A stretch of 64,000 nt of DNA, taken from contig NZ_VNJJ01000015.1 of NCBI RefSeq assembly GCF_007786475.1, positions 1 to 64,000 on the forward strand. Reading direction: 5' to 3'. The notes under the pieces were generated by a model that saw only the letters and a program-made list of their open reading frames with translations, did no database searches and was not told the origin of the DNA. Position 1 is the first letter of the stretch. Every line of letters begins with the position of its first letter. Source of the DNA: Cohnella terricola (GTDB lineage Bacteria; Bacillota; Bacilli; Paenibacillales; Paenibacillaceae). This document shows positions 34,758 through 43,664 of the stretch, piece by piece. Position numbers and translations under genes: made by a program.

Positions 34758-34857
34758 AACTATGATATATTTTGACTACGCAAATGAAATGTAAGCGCTT
34801 AACTTATGATATGTACTAAAAAAAGTCGTTGCTCTTGTGCAAAGAAAGGACGGTTCG

Positions 34858-36642
34858 ATGAAGATAAGATCGCTGCTGGCAGCGCCATTTCGGGGACTGC
34901 TTATCCGAAACAAAATTATCGTCGTCTTTATGCCGCTGTTCATCATCCCCTTATTTGCGCTTGGGTATTTTACAAGCCATTTGTTTACCGGCAGCCTGAT
35001 CGACAAGACGAAACAAAACGTGCTGGACGAATCGGCGTTGATATTGACTCACCTCGATTCGATCATTCGCAACTCCGAGAGCGCTGCCAATGTGATGGTG
35101 GAGGATTTCAACCGCATTTACCAGGATTCGGATACCCTAAACAGCCCGGTTGAAGAAAAAAAGCGCCGCGTTCAAATTCAAACCTTGTTCGATATCGAAC
35201 TATACAATTTTCCGGACATCGATTCATTTGCATTTCTCGATTCGCGGGGGGTTCTATACACGTCCTACTTTCCGGCCAAAAACAATGACGTAAAAGTATT
35301 CGGCAGCAAGCTGCTCCACGATCTGAACGAGTTGCCAGGCTACGGTGTCAATAATTGGTTGCCCGTGCAATTTCGCGATTTTCTCGTGTCCGATCCCGAT
35401 ATTCCGGTGCTGTCGATCGGCAAGCAGATCATCGATCTGAACTATGGCTATCCGCATGGAATTCTGTTTGTCAACGTTAAAGAAAGCGAGCTTTCTTCCC
35501 TATACGCGAATATGGTCTCGTATCCGAACGAGCATTACCGCATTATCGACAGCAAAGGCACGGTGATCTCGTCCTCGGACAAATCGGAGCTAATGAAGCC
35601 ATTGAAAGACGAAGCGCTGCGAAAGCTTATCTTATCGAAAGAGTCTTTCTCGGAAATTGTGCGTACGCAGACTGGCGCCAATCTGGTTACGAGCGTCACT
35701 TACGCCAAAATGGGCTGGAAGCTTGTCAATATGGTACCTGAGCGAGCCATTACGGCGGATATCCGCAAAAATACTCGAATGACGGTCCTGATCGGTTTAA
35801 TCTGCCTTGTCTTCGCTCTCCTCGGCGCAACCATTCTGTCTAGGTTCATCGTCAATCCGCTGCAGAAGCTGGCGAAGGCGATGCGCCGGGTGAAAGAAGT
35901 CGAGCTGGATGAAAAGGCGCATTTTCACACAGCCGACGAAATAGGGCTGCTTGCGTCCGTATTCAACTCGATGATTGCGCGCATGAAGGAGCTGATCCAG
36001 CGGGTGGAGGCGGAGCAGAGAAGAAAAAAGGAATACGAACTGGCGCTCATTCACGCCCAGATTAAGCCGCATTTTCTGTACAATACTCTCGATTTGGTAT
36101 ATATGCTGAACGATCTCGGCCGAAGCGACGAAGCCCGGGATACGACCAAGGCACTGGCCGATTACTACCGCGTCGCGTTGAGCAAGGGCAGCGAGATCAT
36201 TCCCGTTGGCGAAGAAATCAAAAATGCCAAAGATTATTTGACGATCCAGCGTGCCCGTTATTCGGACGTATTTGATTTCGATATCAGCATGCCGCCGGAA
36301 GTAATGAGGTCGGCCATTCCGAAATTGTCGATCCAGCCGCTGGTGGAGAATGCCATCTATCACGGATTGAAGACGAAAGGCAGCATGGGACATATTCATA
36401 TCGGGGGCTTCCGGGACGAGCAGGCGGTGACGATCATCGTCCGCGATAACGGCGTCGGCATGCCGGAGAGCCAGCTGAGGGAAATCCGGAGCCGGTGGTC
36501 AAGCGACGACAACATGCCTGTGTCCTTCGGGCTATTCAGCGTTAACGAACGAATTCGACTTTATTTCGGGAACGAATACGGGGTAACGATCAGCAGCAAG
36601 CCGCAAGAAGGCACCGAAGTCAGAATAAGGCTGCCCGTCTGA
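34858..36642 (+). CDS. YesM-type sensor histidine kinase
   Basis: A 594-residue membrane kinase. It has two membrane helices (about 18-40 and 300-322) around an outside sensor region of about 260 residues, then HAMP (IVNPLQKLAKAMRRVKEVEL), the histidine in HAQIKPHFLYNTLD (H405) and an ATPase domain with VENAIYHGLK and DNGVGMPE. This is the LytS/YesM class, which typically senses sugars or sugar transport. ATG at 34858 follows AAAGGA. The response regulator follows by 17 bases, then a sugar importer, so the set probably controls that importer. Confidence 0.95.
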   Translation: MKIRSLLAAPFRGLLIRNKIIVVFMPLFIIPLFALGYFTSHLFTGSLIDKTKQNVLDESALILTHLDSIIRNSESAANVMVEDFNRIYQDSDTLNSPVEEKKRRVQIQTLFDIELYNFPDIDSFAFLDSRGVLYTSYFPAKNNDVKVFGSKLLHDLNELPGYGVNNWLPVQFRDFLVSDPDIPVLSIGKQIIDLNYGYPHGILFVNVKESELSSLYANMVSYPNEHYRIIDSKGTVISSSDKSELMKPLKDEALRKLILSKESFSEIVRTQTGANLVTSVTYAKMGWKLVNMVPERAITADIRKNTRMTVLIGLICLVFALLGATILSRFIVNPLQKLAKAMRRVKEVELDEKAHFHTADEIGLLASVFNSMIARMKELIQRVEAEQRRKKEYELALIHAQIKPHFLYNTLDLVYMLNDLGRSDEARDTTKALADYYRVALSKGSEIIPVGEEIKNAKDYLTIQRARYSDVFDFDISMPPEVMRSAIPKLSIQPLVENAIYHGLKTKGSMGHIHIGGFRDEQAVTIIVRDNGVGMPESQLREIRSRWSSDDNMPVSFGLFSVNERIRLYFGNEYGVTISSKPQEGTEVRIRLPV

Positions 36643-36659
36643 ACGAAGGAGGAATTGCG

Positions 36660-38249
36660 ATGTTTAGCGTGATGATAGTAGATGACGAGCCGTTGTTTCG
36701 AGAATATTTGCAAAAAAAGTTCGATTGGAATGCGCTCGATATGGCGATCGTGTGCGAGGCCCGCAACGGCATCGAGGCGCTGGAGCAGGCGGAGGCGTTC
36801 CTACCGGATATCGCGCTGGTGGATATCAACATGCCCTATATGGACGGCCTAGCCTTGTCCGAGCAATTGAAGTTGCGTTATCCCGATATGTCGATCGTGC
36901 TCGTAACCGGCCATAACGAGTTCGAATACGCGCGAAGGGCCATTCGGATCGGCGTAAAAGATTATTTGCTGAAACCTTTCGACAAGGAAGAATTTTCGGT
37001 GACACTGAATAAGGTGAAGAGCTTTATGAAAGCCATGCACGAGGAAAAGGCTAATGTCCAGAATCAGTCCGCCTTGCTGCGCGAAAGCTTTCTGCTAAAG
37101 CTCATCTGCCCGGATTTCTGCATGATGCGGGAAGACGCCGAGGCCGAAATGGCGCAGCTGCGAATTCCGATACCGCGGCGGTATTGCCGGGTAGCCTTAA
37201 CGGTAATCGGTCATTTGCGCGACAACGACGAGCCGACTGAAGCTTCGCTGTGGAGAAATGAGGTCGAAAAAATGCTTCGGGAGCTTATCCCCGCACGTGG
37301 CGAACCGGTGCTGTTCCACGATGCCGAGGGCCGGATTGTCTCCATTATCGCCTTGGATGACCGGGAAGAAGCGCTCGCTTATGACGGCCAGGCTTTTGAA
37401 CAGCTGAGTCGGCAGGTCGAACATCACTTCAAGATTACGGTGACGACGGGACTCGGCAGACTCTCGAACGATCCTATGGAACTGCGCTTATCATATCGGG
37501 ACGCTGTGACTGCCGTTCAGAATAGAATGACGGCCGGTCAAGGCCAGGTCATCTGGCACGAACGGTTGGGAAACAACGCGAGCGCGTTCGAACTATTCTC
37601 CATCGAGTTGCAGGAAAAGCTCATTTACAGCTTGCGGATGAAAGAAAGGGATACGGTCGAACAATTGCTTGACGAGGTTTTCTCTTATCTCGGCCAAACA
37701 CGGACTGCCGCCGATACCGCCTTGACCGGACTGGTGGGCATCGTCTCCATCGGCCTATCGTTCGCCGCCGAATCGGGCCTCGCGGTCGGCGATCTGTTCG
37801 GCCGCGAGTTCTCGCCCTACCGGGAGCTAGAGCGGATGCAGACGATCGAGCAATGCCGGGAGTGGTTGAAGGCGCTGTTTTGCCGCTTAATGAACGAGGT
37901 CTACGGGAGCAGGGCATCGAAATCTCTAAAGCTGCTCGAGGCAGCAAAGCAAATCATCCATGACGGTTACGCCGATAGCGACTTGACCGTCGAGGCGATC
38001 GCCGCGCGGCTCTTTATCGATGGCAGCTACTTGCGGAGAATATTCAAAAAGGAGGCCGGCATGCCGGCTTCCGATTATTTGACCTTTGTTCGAATGCAGC
38101 AAGCGAAGAAAATGCTCGGCGAAGGCAAGCTGAAGCTATCCGTTGTCGCGGAGCTGGTCGGCTATAATGACGCCAACTATTTCAGTAAAAGCTTCAAAAA
38201 GCACTTCGGCTTCACTCCGACCGAATACGAGCTGAGGAAGAGGCGCTGA
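36660..38249 (+). CDS. YesN-type AraC response regulator
   Basis: A 529-residue regulator. The receiver domain carries D55 in LVDINMPYMDG and the lysine in KPFDKEE. A middle region of about 280 residues is followed by an AraC-type double helix-turn-helix at about 425-525 (AIAARLFIDGSYLRRIFKKE, VAELVGYNDANYFSKSFKKH). AAGGAGG precedes the ATG. It is the partner of the YesM kinase and the likely activator of the importer genes just downstream. Confidence 0.95.
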   Translation: MFSVMIVDDEPLFREYLQKKFDWNALDMAIVCEARNGIEALEQAEAFLPDIALVDINMPYMDGLALSEQLKLRYPDMSIVLVTGHNEFEYARRAIRIGVKDYLLKPFDKEEFSVTLNKVKSFMKAMHEEKANVQNQSALLRESFLLKLICPDFCMMREDAEAEMAQLRIPIPRRYCRVALTVIGHLRDNDEPTEASLWRNEVEKMLRELIPARGEPVLFHDAEGRIVSIIALDDREEALAYDGQAFEQLSRQVEHHFKITVTTGLGRLSNDPMELRLSYRDAVTAVQNRMTAGQGQVIWHERLGNNASAFELFSIELQEKLIYSLRMKERDTVEQLLDEVFSYLGQTRTAADTALTGLVGIVSIGLSFAAESGLAVGDLFGREFSPYRELERMQTIEQCREWLKALFCRLMNEVYGSRASKSLKLLEAAKQIIHDGYADSDLTVEAIAARLFIDGSYLRRIFKKEAGMPASDYLTFVRMQQAKKMLGEGKLKLSVVAELVGYNDANYFSKSFKKHFGFTPTEYELRKRR

Positions 38250-38412
38250 CGGCTTGCATCGGAAAACAAATGCCCGATGTCCCGTTTTGTACCGATTCGT
38301 CGCGATTATTGCATTCTTTCCCTTCCTCCGAAACTTTATAATAAAAAAAACCGATGAAACCGCTTGCATAAACGGGGTCGCGGATTCAATTCCATAGAAG
38401 GAAGGGATAGGG

Positions 38413-39765
38413 TTGAAGCAAACACGATTTAAGGCATGGACAATTGCAGTCGCATTGGTGGTCACTTTCTCTTTGGCCGCGTGCGGCAATGGCAAGAATA
38501 CGTCGAACGCAGAAAATTCAGCGCCGGCCAACACGAGCGAAACCGAGAGCTCTACCGAAACCGCAAGCGCGCCAGCGAATGATCAGCCGGTCAAGCTGAG
38601 GATCTATGCCCAATATTTCGATGACGATACGAAGAAGCCATACGACTACGCCGTTGCGGAGTTGAAGAAGTCGATGCCGAATGTCGAGCTTGTGCTTGAC
38701 CCGTCCGTACAGGACAACGGGCAGAAGCTGAGAACGTACGCCGCTTCGGGCAATATGCCGGATATTTTTCAAGTGGGATACAACGATATCAAGGCATTCA
38801 GCACTTCGAAAAACATCGAAATGCTGGACAATGCCGCTCCGACAGCGCAGTTCAAGCAAGATTTGAATCCCGGGAACGAGCCGGTGTTGATTGCCCCTGA
38901 CGGTCATATTTACGCTTATCCCTATTCCGGAATCGAATTCCAAATTCTCTTTTACAATAAGAAGCTATTTGCCGATGCGGGCGTACAGGTGCCGATCAAG
39001 ACGTTCGATCAGTGGAAGGATGCGATCGCCAAATTCAAGGCGAAGGGCATCGTGCCTCTGTCGATATTTTCCAAGGAGAAATGGATCGGGAACTCCTTCT
39101 ACAAAGGACTTGTAACAAGAGAAGAACCGAACGGATACGCTGCTCTGACAGGGACCGAGCTTTCGGATGCGTTCAAGCTCGCGGCGAAGCAATTCAACGA
39201 TCTGAAGGTCGCCGGATTGTTCGATCTCAATGCCACGAACACCAACTACGATCAGGCGTCCTCCATGTTCTATACGGGCAAGGCTGCGATGTTCGTCAAC
39301 GGGCAGTGGGAAATCTACGGCGCGGATAAGCAAATGGGAGACAATGTAGATTGGATGTATTGGCCGGCGAAAGACGAAGCGACGTACGATGCCATGAAGT
39401 TCTATATGGACGGTTCGGGCGAACCCGCTGGCTACGGCGTGTCGACGACGAGCAAAAACAAAGAAACCGCGATTGAGGTTGCCGCATTCATCTCCCGGAA
39501 ATATGCGGAATTCAAATATACGCAGCTCGGCAATCCAATCGTCTCCGTGAAGGTGGATAAGCCGATTACCGCCACTCCTCCTGCGATGATGCAACGTCTG
39601 ATCGATGAAACGCTGCCTAACATCAAAGGTTTCGCCAAGCTGAATGAAAATGTCAAGATCAGTACGGCTATCGACGACAATACGCAAAATCTGATCGTCA
39701 AAGACTTCAGCGATCAAGACTTCATTAAGAATATGAATAGGGTTCTTGGCGAGGTCAACAAGTAA
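38413..39765 (+). CDS. Sugar ABC transporter substrate-binding lipoprotein
   Basis: A 450-residue lipoprotein with lipobox LAACG (Cys24), a Ser/Thr/Ala-rich linker and a family 1 binding-protein body (MPDIFQVGYNDIKAFSTSKN, HIYAYPYSGIEFQILFYNKK, FYTGKAAMFVNGQWEIY). The TTG start follows GGAAGGGATAGGG. It belongs to a CUT1-type importer with the two permeases that follow. No ATPase is present, so a shared MsmK/MsmX-like ATPase is presumably encoded elsewhere. The substrate, probably an oligosaccharide, is unknown. Confidence 0.95.
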   Translation: MKQTRFKAWTIAVALVVTFSLAACGNGKNTSNAENSAPANTSETESSTETASAPANDQPVKLRIYAQYFDDDTKKPYDYAVAELKKSMPNVELVLDPSVQDNGQKLRTYAASGNMPDIFQVGYNDIKAFSTSKNIEMLDNAAPTAQFKQDLNPGNEPVLIAPDGHIYAYPYSGIEFQILFYNKKLFADAGVQVPIKTFDQWKDAIAKFKAKGIVPLSIFSKEKWIGNSFYKGLVTREEPNGYAALTGTELSDAFKLAAKQFNDLKVAGLFDLNATNTNYDQASSMFYTGKAAMFVNGQWEIYGADKQMGDNVDWMYWPAKDEATYDAMKFYMDGSGEPAGYGVSTTSKNKETAIEVAAFISRKYAEFKYTQLGNPIVSVKVDKPITATPPAMMQRLIDETLPNIKGFAKLNENVKISTAIDDNTQNLIVKDFSDQDFIKNMNRVLGEVNK

Positions 39766-39790
39766 CGGCGAATTCTACTCAGAGAATGGA

Positions 39791-40681
39791 ATGAGTTCTA
39801 TGAGAAATTATTTCGGGAACAAAAGGGCGATCGCTGCGTTCGCCCTTCCTGCTCTTTTACTGTATACGCTAGTTGTCGCTTATCCGGTGGCGCAAAGCTT
39901 GTACCGCAGTTTTTTCGACTGGGACGGTCTCGGGGCGGGAACCTTCACCGGGCTAAGCAACTATGTCAAGCTGATTGACGACCCGCTTCTCTTGACCTCG
40001 CTCAAGAACGGCGGAATTTTCGCCCTCGTTCTGGTCGTATTTCAGATCGGGCTCGGCACGGTGCTGGCCCTGGCTTGTGCCGATGCCAAAATCAAAGGAA
40101 GAAAAATACTGAAAGTGGGTTATTTCATTCCGGTGGTGTTGTCCGTTACGGTCGTGTGCCAGCTGTGGATTGCCATTTACGACCCGACCAACGGGCTCAT
40201 TAACCGGTTGTTCCAGATGCTGGGCATCCCTTATCAACAAAACTGGCTATCCTCGCCTACCGTCTCCATCATCGCGATCGCTTTCGTGAATGCCTGGCAA
40301 TATATGGGATATCAATTCAGTCTCCTCTACGCAGGAGTCAAGTCGATCCCGGAGCAGTATATGGAGGCCGCCATTATTGACGGCTGCACCAAGTGGGCGG
40401 CGCACCGCAAAATCACGATCCCGCTGATGGTGGAAACATATAAGTTTTGTTTTATAGTGGCGATTACATCGGGAATCGGGGCTTTCGTCCAGATGTTGAT
40501 CATCACGAACGGCGGACCCGGAACGACCAACTTCACGCTGACGTTCATGATTTTCCGTTACGCATTCAACGAATTCGAATATGGCTACGCCTGCGCAGTG
40601 GCCGTATTTCTGGTAGCGCTCAGCTTGCTCGCCACCGTCATCATTAACCGGTTATTCGAGCGAGAGCGGATTACTTATTAA
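39791..40681 (+). CDS. Sugar ABC permease, MalF/UgpA type
   Basis: A 296-residue permease with six helices. The coupling-loop motif reads EAAIIDGCTKWAAHRKITIP, the EAA box that docks the ATPase. The frame opens earlier, inside the binding-protein gene, but no ribosome site supports that; ATG 39791 or 39800 gives the usual N-terminus (NKRAIAAFALPALLLYTLVV). It is the second component of the CUT1 importer. Confidence 0.93.
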   Translation: MSSMRNYFGNKRAIAAFALPALLLYTLVVAYPVAQSLYRSFFDWDGLGAGTFTGLSNYVKLIDDPLLLTSLKNGGIFALVLVVFQIGLGTVLALACADAKIKGRKILKVGYFIPVVLSVTVVCQLWIAIYDPTNGLINRLFQMLGIPYQQNWLSSPTVSIIAIAFVNAWQYMGYQFSLLYAGVKSIPEQYMEAAIIDGCTKWAAHRKITIPLMVETYKFCFIVAITSGIGAFVQMLIITNGGPGTTNFTLTFMIFRYAFNEFEYGYACAVAVFLVALSLLATVIINRLFERERITY

Positions 40682-40708
40682 TTCGGGAAGGGAGCGTGCC
40701 GCAATCTT

Positions 40709-41545
40709 ATGCCAACCAGAGTCAATATCGGACGACTACTTCTGCAGGGTTTGTTATGGTTTTATTTTCTCATTTCCGTTTATCCGCTGATCTGGATGGT
40801 CTCGTATTCGCTGAAAAACAATGATGAGATATTCGTCACCAATCCCTTCGGCTTGCCGTTCCATTTCCGGATCGAGAACTATATTCACGCCTGGTCGCAG
40901 TTCAGCATTCCCCGTTACTTTGTGAACAGTCTAGTCGTTTCGACGATAAGCACCGCCGGGATCCTGATCCTGGCGGTCATGTTCTCTTATGCGATCGCTC
41001 GAATGGTGTGGAAGCTGCGCGAAACTGCGAGGTTGTATATGATCATCGGCATGTTCATTCCGTTGCAGGTCATTATGGTCCCGCTCGCGATTTTGGTGAG
41101 AAATCTCCACCTGGCCAACACTTACGGGGCTCTAATCGTCCCGTACATCGCGTTTGGCCTACCTTTCTCGTCGCTTGTTTTCTACGGGTTCATGCGCAGC
41201 ATTCCAGTCGAGCTAGAAGAGTCGGCGTGCATAGACGGGGCTAGCATTTACAAGACGTTTTTCCGTATCATCGTGCCAATCGTGCTGCCGGCCATCGCAA
41301 CAATCGCCATCTTCCAATATCTCGGAGCGTGGAACGAGTTTTTGCTCGCCTATATTTTGATCTCCGACGAAGCCTTGAAGACGCTGCCGTTAGGTTTGCT
41401 GTTTTTTCAGGGACAATACAGCACGGACTGGGGCGGAATGGGCGCCGTCATGACAATTGCCAGCTTGCCGATGGTCATCATATTCATGTTCTTTAGCGAT
41501 CAGGTCGAACGCGCCATGACAGTAGGCGCTGCTGTCAAAGGCTAG
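40709..41545 (+). CDS. Sugar ABC permease, MalG type
   Basis: A 278-residue permease with six helices and the EAA box EESACIDGASIYKTFFRIIV. It ends with the typical short AAVKG tail. A GGGAG ribosome site lies somewhat far from the ATG. It is the last gene of the importer operon. No clear terminator follows before the erm leader promoter at 41560. Confidence 0.94.
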   Translation: MPTRVNIGRLLLQGLLWFYFLISVYPLIWMVSYSLKNNDEIFVTNPFGLPFHFRIENYIHAWSQFSIPRYFVNSLVVSTISTAGILILAVMFSYAIARMVWKLRETARLYMIIGMFIPLQVIMVPLAILVRNLHLANTYGALIVPYIAFGLPFSSLVFYGFMRSIPVELEESACIDGASIYKTFFRIIVPIVLPAIATIAIFQYLGAWNEFLLAYILISDEALKTLPLGLLFFQGQYSTDWGGMGAVMTIASLPMVIIFMFFSDQVERAMTVGAAVKG

Positions 41546-41559
41546 TTCTGCAACCAAAG

Positions 41560-41589
41560 TTGTAAATTAAATATAGATTATGCTATTAT
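41560..41589 (+). promoter_or_regulatory. Probable promoter of the erm leader
   Basis: TTGTAA, 18 bases, TATTAT. It would start a leader RNA near 41596 that runs about 395 bases to the erm start. Confidence 0.55.
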
Positions 41590-41624
41590 AGGTTCAATAC
41601 AAGGAACGGAGGGTTGTTCTAACA

Positions 41625-41675
41625 ATGGGTGTTATTTATTTTTCCAGATTACGTTTTGTCACTTTGTGCCACTAA
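41625..41675 (+). CDS. erm leader peptide with RLR stalling motif
   Basis: A 16-residue frame, MGVIYFSRLRFVTLCH, with GGAGGG upstream of the ATG. The SRLRFVTL core matches the ErmD/ErmK-type leader MTHSMRLRFPTLNQ known from Bacillus, where macrolide-bound ribosomes stall at the Arg-x-Arg motif. Stalling would free the downstream erm gene from its hairpins. Recognition rests on the motif, the position before an erm gene and the ribosome site. Confidence 0.82.
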   Translation: MGVIYFSRLRFVTLCH

Positions 41676-41692
41676 TTAAATAGTGAACGAAG

Positions 41693-41712
41693 GCTCTGCT
41701 TGCGTGCGGAGC
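41693..41712 (+). promoter_or_regulatory. First leader hairpin after the leader peptide
   Basis: GCTCTGC pairs with GCGGAGC (one G-U), 17 bases after the leader stop. A ribosome stalled in the leader would lie just upstream of it. Confidence 0.45.
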
Positions 41713-41765
41713 AAAACGGAATCGGTCTGCCCATTTTAGGATATCCCTGCTGCATAGATGGATAT

Positions 41766-41793
41766 AAAGGGACAGCGCGTCTGTCTCTTTTTT
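41766..41793 (+). terminator. erm attenuator 1 (intrinsic terminator)
   Basis: AAAGGGACAG pairs with CTGTCTCTTT (one G-U) and runs on into T residues. TCCCT at 41744-41748 can pair instead with AGGGA at 41768-41772, the left arm, and would then open the terminator. Confidence 0.75.
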
Positions 41794-41920
41794 GCGTACT
41801 TAAAAAAGATCTCAAATTCACTTTTGCAGTTAAAAATCCGCTAACTGTTGTCTTTGTCGACTCAAGGACAAGAGTTTATCTGAATGCGCCTAGAAGTTCA
41901 TCCCAATTCCCGTTGTTCCG

Positions 41921-41946
41921 CCGCAGGCATACGCCTGTGGTTTTTT
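41921..41946 (+). terminator. erm attenuator 2 (intrinsic terminator)
   Basis: CCGCAGGC and GCCTGTGG (one G-U) around ATAC, then TTTTTT, only 43 bases before the erm start. Outer pairings CCGTTG 41910-41915 with CAACGG 41955-41960, and GTTCAT 41896-41901 with ATGAAC 41963-41968, extend the structure. Confidence 0.75.
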
Positions 41947-41989
41947 ATTTGGGTCAACGGAAATGAACGAATTCGGGAGGAACATAACA

Positions 41990-42826
41990 ATGCGCGGACA
42001 GAATAAGAAGCATAGAACGATTAGAAAGTGCAAATCGGGACCGAACTTTACGGGCCAGCATCTCTTGCACAATCCGAAAACGATCAAGCAACTCATAGAA
42101 ACGGCTTGTTTACAGTCGACCGATACAGTGCTTGAAATCGGCGCAGGTAAAGGTGGTTTAACTTTTCCGATTGCCGAGAAAGCCGGTAGAGTCATAGCGG
42201 TAGAAATTGATGCGGATTTCGTTGGGGCTTTGCGCGCAAAATCGAAAGGCTGTCCCAAAATAAAAATTATCCAAGGCGACATCAGGGAGATGCGATTGCC
42301 TGTAGAGCCATTTTGCGTTGTGGCGAACATTCCATTCTCCATCACCACGGCTATTTTTGAAAAACTGCTGGGAGCCGAAGGCAAAGCATTTCAAAAAGGG
42401 GCGTTGATTTTGGAGAAAGGAGCGGCTCGAAGGTTTACGGAAGGCTCTACGTTGGATCCTCGTTTGTTGATGTGGAGGATGAATTTTCAGTTCGAAATGA
42501 GAACGGTGGTCCCACGCACTCACTTTGCCCCGCCTCCGCGCGTCGACGCGGCTATCATACAAATTGTTCGAAGAGATCACCCTCTTGTACCTGCCAATGA
42601 TGCGAAAAGATTCATGGCATTCGCGGCATATGCCTTAAGTGAACCGCGACAGTTGGCGGCCGAGGCGCTTAAGGGGATTTTCACACCAGCTCAGTTGAAA
42701 ACGGCATTAAAAAACGCAAGGGTTGATCGGGAGCGAGCGGTGGCCTTGTTGTCGCAGGAGCAGTGGGCGTCACTCTTTCATACGATGCGTCAACATGTAG
42801 CGCCTTATCGTTGGCCCAAAATGTAA
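41990..42826 (+). CDS. erm: Erm-family 23S rRNA adenine methyltransferase
   Basis: A 278-residue Erm enzyme, which methylates the adenine at position 2058 (E. coli numbering) in 23S rRNA and confers macrolide-lincosamide-streptogramin B resistance. Features: GPNFTGQHLLHN at the N-terminus, motif I VLEIGAGKGGLT (47-58), motif IV NIPF (113-116), and FQKGALILEKGAARRFTEGS and HFAPPPRVDAA. The order and wording are closest to the ErmD/K group. ATG at 41990 is chosen over 41963 because GGGAGG lies 9 bases before it. Expression is expected to be inducible through the leader at 41596-41989. Confidence 0.93.
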   Translation: MRGQNKKHRTIRKCKSGPNFTGQHLLHNPKTIKQLIETACLQSTDTVLEIGAGKGGLTFPIAEKAGRVIAVEIDADFVGALRAKSKGCPKIKIIQGDIREMRLPVEPFCVVANIPFSITTAIFEKLLGAEGKAFQKGALILEKGAARRFTEGSTLDPRLLMWRMNFQFEMRTVVPRTHFAPPPRVDAAIIQIVRRDHPLVPANDAKRFMAFAAYALSEPRQLAAEALKGIFTPAQLKTALKNARVDRERAVALLSQEQWASLFHTMRQHVAPYRWPKM

Positions 42827-42917
42827 GATGGCAGAGAGTAACCGTCAACATTTATAATAATTATAATTTCTGGAAATTCGAGCCAGGAAACTAGTGATAA
42901 GGAAGTGAACAGAGCAG

Positions 42918-43589
42918 ATGACTTCTATCGTCACGAATAAGCTAGTGCTGGAAGTTCTACCGTATTTGCGCGATATTTGCCCGGAAGATTGGGCGAATGC
43001 TCAGCCTGAAGTTCGGATATTCCCAGCCAAGTCGCGTCTCTTTCAGAGGGAGGAGGCTGCGTCATACGGCATCTTTTTGCTAAGGGGAAGCGCCCGCATC
43101 AGCCAAATCGGGGAGGATGGGGGTGAGAGGGGCGTCAATAAACTTAATCCTGGCGAGAGTTGCGCTCTCCTTGTGCTAAGTGGACTGAGCGGGCGGGACT
43201 ACCCCGCCGCCATTGAAGCCGAGACGGAGGTCGAGGCGCTCTTTGTGTCCAAACTAAGCTTTCTCCGCTGGGTGCAGGAATACGAGCCTATTCGTAAAAC
43301 CGTGTTTGGCAGCCTTCTCGATGGCATTATACGTTTGGGCGAACAACTCCAATCAAGACAGACAAAACCGCTGGACATACGGTTGGCTGAAGCACTGCTG
43401 AGATCCACTTCGGAGCGGCAGCCATTGCGACGAATGACGCATAATGAGCTTGCTTCCGAGATCGGTACCGCCCGCGAAGTTGTCAGCCGAACGCTCCAGC
43501 GTTATCAGCGGAATGGATGGGTAGAGACGGGGAGAGGTTGGATAAAAATCATTCGCCGCGATGAATTGGAAGCGCTAGTTGGTGACTAG
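42918..43589 (+). CDS. Crp/Fnr family regulator
   Basis: A 223-residue regulator with a cyclic-nucleotide-type sensor barrel (residues 30-120) and a Crp-type helix-turn-helix at about 170-205 (MTHNELASEIGTAREVVSRT then LQRYQRNGWVE). The sensor half has only one cysteine, in ESCALLVLSGLSG, so an iron-sulphur cluster is unlikely. AAGGAAG precedes the ATG. The peroxiredoxin gene follows by 75 bases, with a palindrome across this stop codon, suggesting that it controls that gene in response to redox or sulphur stress. Confidence 0.92.
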   Translation: MTSIVTNKLVLEVLPYLRDICPEDWANAQPEVRIFPAKSRLFQREEAASYGIFLLRGSARISQIGEDGGERGVNKLNPGESCALLVLSGLSGRDYPAAIEAETEVEALFVSKLSFLRWVQEYEPIRKTVFGSLLDGIIRLGEQLQSRQTKPLDIRLAEALLRSTSERQPLRRMTHNELASEIGTAREVVSRTLQRYQRNGWVETGRGWIKIIRRDELEALVGD

Positions 43590-43594
43590 GTCAC
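43582..43594. promoter_or_regulatory. Crp/Fnr-like palindrome
   Basis: GTGAC-TAG-GTCAC, which resembles the TGTGA/TCACA arms of Crp/Fnr sites with shorter spacing. It includes the regulator's stop codon and lies 71 bases before the peroxiredoxin gene. Confidence 0.45.
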
Positions 43595-43664
43595 AGAAGC
43601 GGTTCCACCCTTCCTGCTATAGTGGGGAAGTAAGCCATTTCCCTTATAAAGGAGGAATCTGCAG

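Noticed and set aside
41963-41989. Upstream ATG of the erm frame
   Set aside because: No ribosome site in front, and it lies in the sequestering stem; GGGAGG supports 41990 instead.
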